NCBI GenBank assembly: GCA_015183035.1
Contig: JACZZP010000017.1
Span: 1,798,001 to 1,862,000, forward strand
Direction: 5' to 3'
Length of the DNA stretch: 64,000 bases
Source: Meloidogyne chitwoodi
Lineage: Eukaryota > Nematoda > Chromadorea > Rhabditida > Meloidogynidae
Position 1 is the first letter of the stretch. Every line of letters starts with the position of its first letter. Below are positions 1 to 10,179 of this stretch, in pieces. The notes under the pieces were generated by a model that saw only the letters and a program-made list of their open reading frames with translations, searched no databases and was not told the DNA's origin. The position numbers and the translations under genes are program-made.

Positions 1-92
1 TTTTTTGGTTCTTCGAATTTTTGTTCATTCTCCATACTTGAACTATTTTCAGAAACATCGATTATTTGTGAAATAGAAGGGCTTGAACTCAT
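1..92 (-). CDS. 5' end of an unknown leftward gene (partial)
   Basis: An ATG on the minus strand at 92-90 opens a reading frame that runs without a stop to the window edge. The visible 30 residues are rich in Ser, Glu, Asn and Gln, beginning MSSSPSISQIIDVSENSSS, with no recognisable domain. It is divergent from the 5-phosphatase gene, leaving about 240 bp of AT-rich shared upstream DNA. This is too short to name; it could be a disordered N-terminus or simply a chance frame. Confidence 0.4.
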   Translation of the reverse strand, partial: MSSSPSISQIIDVSENSSSMENEQKFEEPK

Positions 93-335
93 TTAATCTA
101 AAAATTAATTTTAAAAATTAAAAAAAAACTAATATTTATAAGTTCAACATATTAAGCGTTATGTTGTGTTATAAATATTTAAAAATTAATATTTTTGGCA
201 TAATGTCGAAATAAAATTTTTTTAAAGAAAATTAGAGAAAAATAATAAAAAAAGAGCAAGAAAAAGGTAAATCAGAGAAAAAGAGTGAGAAGGAAAAATT
301 ATAAAAGCTTAGATGAATTAGTCAGAAGTTTAATA

Positions 336-2139
336 ATGGACGAAGTAAATTCTCAAAAATTTTTAAGATTAAAGCCCGTTAAATTGCTTTCAGATGGAAC
401 TTAAAATTGTAGTAATTACTTACAATGTAAATAAGCAAAAGCCAATACAGGATGATATTATTGTAAATTTTTTGAAATTTTTTCATAAATTTTATTTTTA
501 AGTGTTGGCTTGACTTTGAAGAATTAAATGATTCTCAAATTGTTTGTTTTGCTTTACAGGTTTATTTTCTAGAATTAAATTTATTATTAAATTGATTGTT
601 TAGGAGGTTCCTCATGCTGAGATGTTTAAGGCAACATCTTCACAGAATTCTTGGTCTTCACAATTAACACTATTGATGAGCAAAGCGGATTACTCTTTAG
701 TCAACAAAATTTGTTTGGTATCAAATATGCTTTTAATTTATCTGAAGACGGAATTACTACAAACTGTAATTATTTTTATTTACACAATTTTAGAGAGACT
801 GAAGCCCTTTTAATCCTCTTAAAGTTTGTATTTCAAACTTGAGGCTTAGGTCTTATTTTGGAACAAACTAGAGTAATAGAGGTTCGAGTCCTTTTGATGG
901 TATCGAATTAAAATAGCTCAAAAATGTGAACACCGTTAATCAGAATATACCTCTATTTTAATTTTTAGTATTGCGTTTTGATAGAAATTATTATTATTAA
1001 TCCTAGTAGTTAATGTGACAAATAAACTTTCCTATTTTATAGATTGATCAAATTGATGAGCGCTGGTGTAGAAGCAGTCTTTTTGGCACAATTGGTTATA
1101 AAGGCACTATTTCATCCCGTATATTGTTTCGCTCTTCTATTTCAATTGTATTTATTGCTAGTCATTTCTTTGCTCAAGAGAGGTTTTTACGGGATAGAAT
1201 AAATCAATACCGTCAATCTCTAAGTTGTACTTTTCCGGAAATTGACTGCCCAAAAAAGTTAGCTTTTTTTAATAATTTGGTTTAGAAAAAATTTTTTTAA
1301 GGCACATAATTTGGTTAGGAGATTTTAACTTTCGCGTGGAAGATTTTGCCGATTCTGAGCAATTATTATATGCTTTAAATAAATTAGATGATGTTGATAT
1401 GCTTACAAATATTGCAAATTCTCATGATCAATTACTGAAGGCTAAAAGATCAAAAAAAGTTTTTGAAGATTTTGATGAGGGAATAATCCGATTTAAACCA
1501 ACTTATAGAATATTGGTTTGACAAATATAAAATAAAAATTAAAAAAATATTTTAAAGGTCGGTTCTTGCTCTTTTGATAAACAAAGGATTCCTTCTTGGT
1601 GTGATCGAATATTTTATAAAAGTAGCAAAAAGAAGGATGTTTCTCCTCTTATAATTAAACAATATCGTTCTTGTCGACGTATTACTTTATCTGATCATTT
1701 TCCTGTTTCTGCACGTTTTACACTTGGAAGTTGTTCTTCAACAGCTATATTTAGTAAAACAGATTTGGCTGTTTGGTCTTGTAATTTTGAACATATTCCA
1801 AGGTTTTCTTTTTTAATTAGAAATATCTTTCCTTTTTTAAACAGATGGGAGCAGTTAATCCCTCTATTTTGTCGTCTTAAAATTCCATCGCAATTTTGGA
1901 CTCTTTATTCATCCAATCTTGATTGGGTTGGCATTTATTCAACAAATATTGAAGTTATTAATCAACCAATAAATTGGGTTTATTTATTAACTTGCCCTTT
2001 AGATGAACAAGGAAGATTTTGTATAGAATTTCCTTCATTAAATTCTGGAATGTATAGAGTTGGTTATTTTTGTACAAAGAAGAAATGCTTACAAGGACTT
2101 TCAAATCCATTTTATGTCAAAGAAGAACCAATATATTAA
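336..2139 (+). CDS. Inositol polyphosphate 5-phosphatase with C-terminal SKICH-like domain (INPP5K/INPP5J type)
   Basis: It should remove the 5-phosphate from phosphoinositides such as PI(4,5)P2 or PIP3 at membranes. Visible family motifs in order are the N-terminal strand ITYNVN (TWNV in relatives), WLGDFNFRV near 1325, PSWCDRIF near 1590 and LSDHFPVSARF near 1690. The last 120 residues resemble the SKICH domain of INPP5K/INPP5J, ending GLSNPFYV. Two usually conserved spots are altered: the GNKG turn reads GYKG, and the second His of the HxxAH region is Gln (ASHFFAQ). The start is ambiguous. ATG at 394 directly follows a strong acceptor (TTGCTTTCAG), so either it is a trans-splice start or a nine-base exon at 336-344 (MDE) is joined to it. 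Exons are interrupted by AT-rich introns at about 455-502, 559-603, 766-1041, 1259-1315 and 1516-1557. The C. elegans relative I would compare is cil-1. Confidence 0.85.
886..905 (+). other. tRNA T-arm-like relic in an intron
   Basis: The string AGAGGTTCGAGTCCTTT has a five-pair T-stem and a B-box-like loop. No matching acceptor stem or D-arm is visible upstream, so this is at most a decayed tRNA-derived fragment in the long third intron of the 5-phosphatase. Confidence 0.3.
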
Positions 2140-2332
2140 TTTTTAAATTTTTATTTATTAGATTTTTGATTGATAATTTTGTCAAATTCCCCAAATATTA
2201 TTGAATCGTTTTCTCTTTTTTTAAACTATACAATGACTATTTTATTAAAATGAATTCATATTGATCACGACTTTAAGGCTTAAAACGTAGAAAAATTTGT
2301 TGATTTTTAAGCATTTTATCTCACTGAGAATG

Positions 2333-2547
2333 TGTACAGCCAGAGAAAATGCAGGCAATATTACGTAAAATGAAGAGAATTAGAGATAAAAAGGATCTAG
2401 TCTACTTCCACTGAAAATATGGATACGACCCTTCTAGTCGCCGGCCGACTAGTCGTAAGTAGTCTCTAGCCTACTCTTTATCTCTAATTTGCTTTATGTA
2501 ACATACTATTACGCGACTATTTGCTGAGCGACAATTTGGGCTGTACC
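2333..2547. mobile_element. Short inverted-repeat (MITE-like) element with central palindrome
   Basis: The ends G(T)GTACAGCC and GGCTGTACC are inverted copies. Inside them AATTAGAGATAAA (about 2378-2390) is repeated inverted as TTTATCTCTAAT (about 2479-2490). At the centre CTAGTCG-CCGGC-CGACTAG forms a perfect seven-pair hairpin. Flanks CTGAGAAT (left) and CTGAAAAT (right) differ at one base and could be an 8-bp target duplication. It lies in the 650-bp spacer between the 5-phosphatase and the FXR-like gene; the rest of that spacer is plain AT-rich DNA. Confidence 0.55.
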
Positions 2548-2792
2548 CTGAAAATAAGCTTAAACTTTCTTAGATTTCCTTTAAATTTTATTTCAAATGG
2601 TCATTTTTTGTAATAATGTTAATTACTATTTTATTTTTATTATCATCTTTAAATTAAGAATAAAAAATCAATCGTTTTTAATATTGTTTATGAATGTTGT
2701 TTTGCATTTATATTTGATTGTTATATTTCAATAATTTTGTCTTTTTAATATTTTAGTATACACTTTCTTTTTATTGACATTCAAAATCAATT

Positions 2793-5044
2793 ATGCAGAT
2801 TGAAGTTGAACAATCTGGTGGATTTTATTTAAATGCTTCTGTCAAGGATATTTCTGTCGACAGTTTTAACGTCAGTTATGAGAATGGATGGCGAAAACCT
2901 GAATGGGTTGAGTTTGGACGCTGTCGTGCAATTATTGATTCATCGGGAACAGACGAAAATCAGCAGCCTATTAAAATAGGTGATGTTGTTGATGCTTATG
3001 TTCGTTATCAAGTTTATAAGAGAGCTTGGCAAATGATGAAGGTTATTGATATTCAGGTTTCTTTATTATTATTTTGACGATCTCTAATTTTATTTATTAA
3101 AGAATTGCTTTGCCTCTGTTAAGGGAATTGAAGATATGACAATAATTGACACTGTTCCAATAGCTTTCTGTCGAAATCATAGCCTTTCTAAACAAATTAA
3201 TGCTTCCTCAATCAACATCTATGTTATTCCAGTTGGGGATTTATTTGAGTATTTTAAGAATAACGAAGAACGTTATAAGGTTTATAATTTTTGATTTTTT
3301 GGGAATAAGAATGTTGAAACCGATTAATTTGTATTTATCGGTTTTAACGAATCATGTTATTTATACTTTTAATTCAGCTCATGCATGGGATGATTTCTGG
3401 TATTTGGATTAATCTTGACAAAGAGAGGCAGGAGTTGATCATTAAAGTATTTATTCTAGGTAGAATAAAAAATGTTTAATTTAGGCTCTTGCGCCTTCCA
3501 TTATCGAGGATGTTAAGGTTAAGGAGGTTTCGTTTTTGAAAAACTGTCGTCAAATGATGGCTTTGACTCAGGTTTTGATTTAAATTTTCATTGGCCTTTT
3601 ATAAACAACCTAATTTTTTATAGGAACCAAAGAGAACGTCATGCGAGCCGATTATCGAAGCACCTCACATTGTTAAGTTTGATCTCTCAACTAAAATTTC
3701 TGGAATGACTATTGTTTCCCATCGCCCTTATATTGAAGAAGCATTCAAAATTGATGGAATTATAGTTTTTGAATATATTATTCTTCATTATTTTTAATTT
3801 TTAGAATATTATTCTTGATGAACGTTTAAGTGACCAAGGGTATTACAAATTCAAGGTTTTTTTATCTATTCTATTTGTTGATTTTTATTCTCTTAGATTT
3901 ATGCCAATAATATTGATGCAGCTGAACACGCACGAAATATGTTGAAAATATCGGAGCAGGTTAAATTAGTTCCAGAAGTAAGAGTTGGTCGACTAGTTGG
4001 AAAGAATGGAGTGAATATTCAGGCAATCTTTGTTTAAAATTTTCATTTTTGTTATCTAAAAGTTATTAATTTGGATTTTTTAGACTAATTTTAATTTTTA
4101 GAATATTATAGACAATAGCGGATTGGTTCGTATTGTAATTGGTGATGAAAATGCAGAGGTTTGTTACACTTTTCCAAAATTATATAGATTCATTTGCAGG
4201 GTATGGTTCCTATTACATTTATTGGAACACGCGAAGCCTTGATTACGGCCAATGAGATGGTTGATTTTCGTTTGAATCAAGATAGGATTTCGCGACCAGA
4301 TTTGGTAAGCTTATTTTTTATGATTAATAAGCATTTTTTGTCATGAGCTAGCCCCTATTGCAGAATTTTGTTCTAAATTTTCTCATCAACTTTTCTGATG
4401 TTTTTGATGAATGTAAACTAATTTTCTTGAAATTCGTGGGAAAATATTTTTAGCGTTCTTCGTTTTGAAAAATTTATACTAAATTTTAGGAGCTTATAGA
4501 AAAGGACTACACACCAGATGATTTTTTAATTGCTGCTAAGATGTATTATGGAAAGAATGATACTATTCAAACAAGTGAGAAGCTTTGGATGTCTGCAGTG
4601 TATTCCGTCAAATTGCTCTTTTTGGAAGTTCATGTCAATATAACTTCTAGCAACTGTTTTAAGAATTTCGTCGATTTTGCAATTAATCAAACAGCGTTTT
4701 TTGACAAATCTAGTCTTTTTAATGGTTTTAAAGCGGCCAAGCGGTTAGTATATTATTTTATTTTTAAATTAGTTGAATTTAGTTAATAAATTTTTTACTT
4801 TATACTTTCATTAAGTTTTCACAATTATTCGTATGCATCGAAGCATCTATTGGCCAAAAAATTTCAAAGTGAAATGACCAAAGTTGAAAAGTTTGTTGCA
4901 AATTTTAAACATATCAAACCAGACGAAGTAAGGAACAATTTACAGTCTTTTTTGAATAATCAAGACGATTTTGTTGTTATTGACAAAGAAGGAGATATTC
5001 ATATTAGTGGCAAGAAATATCATTTTAAGAAAATTTGTTACTAA
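2793..5044 (+). CDS. FMRP/FXR-family RNA-binding protein, apparently continuous with a PaREP1/HEPN-like C-terminus
   Basis: FXR proteins bind mRNA and regulate translation in cytoplasmic granules. The N-terminus matches the first Tudor/Agenet repeat (GFYLNASVKDISVDSFNVSY, then ENGW). Then comes the KH0-like segment (MISGIWINLDKERQELIIK), and KH1 (FDLSTKISGMTIVSHRPYIE), in which the GxxG loop (GTHG in FXR proteins) has become SHRP. KH2 keeps the loop in VGRLVGKNGVNIQ and continues SGLVRIVIGDENAE, GMVPITFIGTREAL. No RGG tail follows. Instead KH2 ends in phase 0 at 4304 and, after a 185-nt intron, an exon at 4490 continues in frame into a different domain (4490-4743, 4816-5044) with no start codon of its own that I can defend. 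A separate gene with an unseen first exon is the alternative. The nearest downstream gene, SARNP, starts 172 bp later on the same strand. A possible splice acceptor (TATTTTAG) lies about 35 bp upstream of the ATG. Confidence 0.75.
4490..5044 (+). other. PaREP1/HEPN-like domain encoded by the last two exons of the FXR-like gene
   Basis: Exons 4490-4743 and 4816-5044 (483 nt together) encode an alpha-helical segment containing YYGKNDTIQTSEKLWMSAVY followed by SVKLLF. It resembles the archaeal/bacterial PaREP1 (HEPN-fold) pattern of a small-helix motif 'Q-A-S-E-K-L-W-x-A-A-x-x-A-V-K'. A C-terminal part reads VEKFVANFKHIKPDEVRNNL. The same domain, with the same phase-2 intron position and the same 483-nt coding length, forms the gene at 39512-40451, so it is a real conserved unit and not a chance frame. 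Its function is unknown; the HEPN/PaREP1 assignment is from memory of family motifs and needs a profile search. Confidence 0.65.
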
Positions 5045-5216
5045 ATTATATGTATGTCTAAAAAATGTATTTGACTTTTTTTCTTTAAAAAATAAATTTA
5101 TTTGACAAATTAATATTTTTGATCTGAAGATTTCACTTTCTAAATATTTTAACATTTCTTTTTTATAATCAATATATTATTTTATTTTATAATTTTTTCA
5201 AATATTGATCTAATTT

Positions 5217-6387
5217 ATGGCATCAAAAGAAGAACTTGAAAAATTGACGGTTTATTTTTATTTTATAATTTAATTTACTTTTAATGATTTATGTTTAACG
5301 TTTTTTCAGGTCGTTCAAATCCGTGAGAAACTCAAAAGTCGTAAATTGCCAATAACTGGATCCAAATCTGAATTAGTCAATCGTCTTTTTGATTCTTTGA
5401 TGGTAGAAGAAAAATTACTTGAAGGACCTGGTGGTGAAAATATTGATCTTTCTGGAGTTAATATGGATGAAGTTTTGGGATTAGATGATGACAAAGATAC
5501 AAATAGTTCTCCTAATGCAACTAATGAAGGTGAAGAATGTGAGAAAATTGAAACTAAAAAAGATGATGAATTGATTGAAGAGAAGGACAGCAATTTATGG
5601 TTTTATTTAAAAATTATTTTTTATTATTTTTTAACAATTTTAGTAAAGAAATGATTACAACTGATGAGAAGAAACCTCGTTTAAAAATAAGGGCTACTTC
5701 TGAATCTAAAACGACTGAAATTTTGGCTAAAAGAGAGGAAAGATTTGGGACTACTGCTGTGGAAAGTGGAGTTTGTTTTTTTTACAATTTTTATTAGAAT
5801 ATTAGGTAAAATAAAATCTATATTATTTTAAAAGATAAGAAAATGGAATTTAAACATTTCTAAAAATTGTTTCATTTTGTGGTAAAAAGAGTGAATTAGA
5901 GGCTAATTCTTAGAAATTTTTTAATTATTTTATTTTCTAAAATATTAAAATTTAGGTAAAGAAAATTACTAAAAAAGACGAAGAAGAGGCTAAGGAGAAG
6001 AGAGCTAATCGGTTTTTTCTTTAAAATTTATTTTTTAAAATTATTTAAACTTTTTTCAAGTTTTGGTTTAATCAGTGACTCAATAAAAACAAAGAAAACA
6101 ACTGATGAGGACAGCAAAATGTTAAAAAGGGCCGAACGTTTTGGATTACCTTTAAAAAGAGGAGGTGGAGCTTCTGAAATTACTGAAGTTTTGGCTAAAA
6201 GAGAAAAAAGATTTGGACCTGTCGTTGGAAGCGGAGTTTGTTTTTTTATTATTTACAATAAATTCCTATTTAACTGAATATTTTTTAGAAAATTGAATTT
6301 ATCCCCAAATATATTTTAATAAATTAAATTTAGGATATGGACACTAAGAAAGAATCGCGTGCTAAACGTTTTGGTGTTGTAAGTTAA
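5217..6387 (+). CDS. SARNP/CIP29/Tho1-type SAP-domain nuclear mRNA-export factor
   Basis: SARNP binds nucleic acid and the TREX mRNA-export complex in the nucleus. An N-terminal SAP domain is split by an intron after 11 residues (MASKEELEKLT) and continues VVQIREKLKSRKLPITGSKS and ELVNRL. An acidic linker follows (residues about 45-110). The tail then repeats the family hallmark, basic residues followed by RFG: KREERFGT, KRAERFGL, KREKRFGP and AKRFGV. The end is uncertain because the last bases GTAAGT before the stop at 6385-6387 are a textbook donor; a short extra exon after 6480 is possible. Start 172 bp after the FXR-like gene on the same strand suggests shared transcription. Confidence 0.8.
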
Positions 6388-9300
6388 AAAATAAAATCAA
6401 TTAATTAAATACATTTTCGTTTATTCAAATAGCCAAAAAATTAAAACATTTTCAAAAATTCGATATTTTTTAAATTTAAGGTAAATATATCAAAATTCCA
6501 TTATTTTGAAATTTTTAAAAATTAAATACACTCTCAATTTTATTTGATAATTGTTAATTTTACAATATTTAAAGAATAAAATATTTTAAAAATTAATTTT
6601 TTTTCTCGTTTGACATAATTTGAATTTTTTTTATTTGTTTTTAATTATGATTCATTATTTTTTTATTTAGCCCTTCCCCTCTTTAATATATTATTGACAC
6701 ATGCACAAAAATTCTCCTCATTTTCTCTATCACATTATTTTTTTTTTGAATTTTATTCACTCGATTTATTTAATCGAATGGCCCCCTCTTAAAAAATATT
6801 TTCGGAGATTTTAAAATTAAAAATATTACAATTTGTTTTTTTTTAATTTTTATTTTCATATTTTCATAGAGTATTTGTTATTTTATTTAAAAATTTTTTT
6901 TTAGAATATTTAAGTGTCGTTCAAAAATTTTTTTAAAATAATGAGCGTTGATGACAATTTTTTATTTATTAATTTCAGCTGAACAAATAAATAAATTTTT
7001 ATTTTATTATTTATTAAAATCAATATTTTCTATTATTTTAAATATTTAATTGAAAAAGAGCCTTTATTTTATTAATTTTAAATTTAAAATTAATTTTTGC
7101 TTCACTGGCTAATTTGGTATAATTCAATAAATTCTCTTTTTTAACTACTATTTGTGTGCAAAGAGCATAAATTAAATTAAAAAAGGTAAGAAATTTTTAA
7201 TTAAATATTTAAATTACCAAATAAAACTTATTTTTATTTGTGAGTAAATTTAAGAAAAAAGTTTTAATTACTTAAATACCATAAATTTAACTAAAAAGGC
7301 AGTTTTTTTATTTTCTAAAAATAAATATTTAATGTTATCATGGCAACGAGAAAATAGTAGTGTATTTTTTATAGAGAAATTGTCTTCTATTTTTAAGCAT
7401 AAAAATTGTTTATTTTATAAAGTTTGTATTTTATTATTTTGTAATGTTTATATTCCACTATAACATATAATTGTATTTTTTAACTATATTTTATTCTGAT
7501 TTTCTGCTTACTAAGTTTTATTTTTAAACTATTTGTTCTGGTTTTTGTATTTTTCAAGTTTTATTTTTATTCTGATTTTGACTGTATTTTTCCGGTCAAT
7601 ATAATAAAATGTTTTTCAAGTTTTATTAAAAAAAGTTTAATTTCAAGTTCTATTTCTGTTCTGATTTTCAACTGTATTCTTTTCGGAAAGTTTTAATATA
7701 TTTCTGATTATTCTGTTTTTTAAGTTTTATTTTCAATTTATAATCTTCGTTCCACTACAAATATACTTGTTAAACATAAAAAGTGATATGTAAAGGTAAT
7801 ACAAATAAAGCACTTTTATATATTTATTTTTTTCAACCCTAAAAGCAAATATATAATTCTTTTCTAAACAACATAAAGCTTTCCACTTGGTTTACTTTTT
7901 GTCTCCCTTTTTACTTTTCCCCTTTTTATATTTATTTATTTTTCTACTAAATATCACATTTCTTTTTTGCTTTGATTTTTACTTTTTTATATAAAATTAT
8001 TTAAAAAAATATATTTTTTTATTATCTGCTACCTTTTTTCTATTATCTAGACATAAAAAACCTCGATTTTATTTTTTATTTAAATTATTTTTTCAAAATA
8101 TATTAATTTTAAATTATTAAACAATTATCTTCCTTAAATCAATAAAAAAATAAATTTAAAAAATAAATTTAAAAATAAATAGGCTAATGTGAATATATTC
8201 AATTAAAAAAAATAAGAAAGAGAAAATAAAAAGTCGTTAGAAAAACAAGTTTTATTAAAAGTTGATAATTTAAAATATGCTTCATTTACCTTTATAAAAT
8301 AGGTAAATATTAAAAAATTATTTTTTTGACCCAGAAAATATTAAAAAAAAATTTCTCGTTTTCTTATCAGTTTATAAAAAATTAATAATTTTAAAAATTA
8401 TATTTATTTTTTGACTATTTTAATTTAAAAAATAATTTACTTCTTTTAAATTTTTTTTTATTTTTTTTGTATTTTTTTAATCTGATTTATTTTATTTTTT
8501 TTGCAAAGAGATTGTCCTGTTTTTTTATTAGAAAATTGTAATATTTCTAATATTTTAGTTACACTAAAAACAATTTTAAAATTTAAAATTAAATTAAAAA
8601 ATTTATTTGAAAAAATTTATTAATTTATTTTAAGTCGAGAAAAGAAAAAAGATTTTAAATAAAAATAAATTATTTTTTGGATGTCTTTCTCTCCGATAAT
8701 TTTTTTATTTTTTAGCTGACCCGCCTTTCGTATTTTTCTTGACCTTTTTTATAATCCAAAAATAGTAAAAACAATTTTAATATTTTACAAATATATTTAT
8801 TATTTATTTTTATTTAATCCTCTTTTTTAGATAATATTTATTTATTTATTTTTCTCGTCACTTTTTTTATCAAAAATATTAAAATAATCACTCAACACAA
8901 ACTTTTTAATATTATATTTACGTAAATTTCTCATTTTTTACATTTTTTAATAATTTTAATTTTTTTTGAATTTTGTTTTTATTAATAAAAAGGATTGAAG
9001 GACGTTAGATAGGCGTTTTGCCGCAATGCTTATAAAAATTATAAAAATGCAAAAAGAGTATTTAGAGCAATAAAATTTTGCATAAATATTATTTATAGAT
9101 TTAATTAACAAATATAAAAATTTCAGAATTTTTGGTTAGATATTTCCCAACTTATTGACAAAAATGCTCCAAAAAAGTAACAATTTTTGCATTATTTTAA
9201 CCCTAACTTTTCTTATAGTAAATCAAAAAATCTGAAATTTATAGAAAATGTAGTCTACATCATAGGGGACATTATTGAAAATTTTTAGTTAAATAGGTCC

Positions 9301-10179
9301 AACCCAAAAAAAGATATATCAATTCGCGCCTAACGAGTCTCGCGCCGAAACATCCCTAACCTTTTTATTTTTCCAAGGTAACTATAGTAATAATTTATTC
9401 AAAGAATAAATAAATATTGATCTCTATCAACTAATAAAAGAATATTTATTTAGGTCTAAAAATGTTGTTTTGAGTCATTTGTGTGTTGCAATCGAGATTT
9501 TTTCTTTCTCTTCCCCACACACAAAAATAAATAAATATTTTTTTTATTTAAAATTATTCCCATAAAAACATTCCATTCTTTATATACTCTTTTTTAATGC
9601 GCGACTTTTTTTAATAATAAAGAAGAGAAAAAAGAAGAATTTTCCATTCAATTTTAAATTTATTATTTATTATTGCAAGTGCAAAAATCTAAAAAAAATC
9701 TAAATTACTAATTTTTATTATTTTTCTCTCCATTTGAGCCTCATAAATACTAATTAATTTTTTAATTAAATTTATGCATATTTTTGTTGTATTTTTAAAA
9801 GTTAAGTATTCGATAAAATTGCTTAAAAGACTATTGGAATTTCTGAGACTCAAATGGTTGAGGTTCCAAACTTTTTTGTAAATTTATACAGTTTTACATT
9901 TTTTAAATAATTAAATATATATATTTTGTTGAATTATCAGCTTTTCTAAAAATTGTCCAAAAAATAAGAGAAACTTTAATATTTAAATTCCCAAACTTCA
10001 ACAACAACAACACTACTATTATTTTTCATATTTAATTCTCTAACCTTACACTATTTTTTATTTTTCCTTTCTTTTCTCTAACAACAACAAACAAACAAAC
10101 ATTTTTCTCAATAAAATCAACAAAGACAGTGTCTAACATTTTTCTTTTTTCTCTAATTTTCATTATTAAATGATAAAAA
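6388..10179. other. 3.8-kb AT-rich spacer without a gene
   Basis: I see no coding frame with conserved character. The stretch 7430-7780 carries imperfect repeats of CAAGTTTTATTTTTATTCTG with occasional TTCCGG. A dispersed-element copy lies at about 8999-9362. The last 180 bases before the Ral ATG are rich in CAACAACAA and AACAAACAAAC, as in a 5' UTR. Confidence 0.6.
8999..9362. mobile_element. Copy of the dispersed GGACGTT...-ended repeat family
   Basis: The left end reads GGACGTTAGATAGGCG near 8999-9014 and the right end CGCGCCGAAACATCC near 9340-9354, an imperfect terminal inverted repeat. The interior shares phrases such as 'cagaatttttggttag' and 'aaatctgaaattta' with copies near 33.1, 56.0 and 58.0 kb. 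Non-coding. Boundaries are approximate. Confidence 0.5.

Noticed and set aside
5315..5593. Ser/Pro-rich 92-residue frame on the minus strand
   Set aside because: Antisense shadow of the SARNP SAP-domain exon, which shows clear family conservation.
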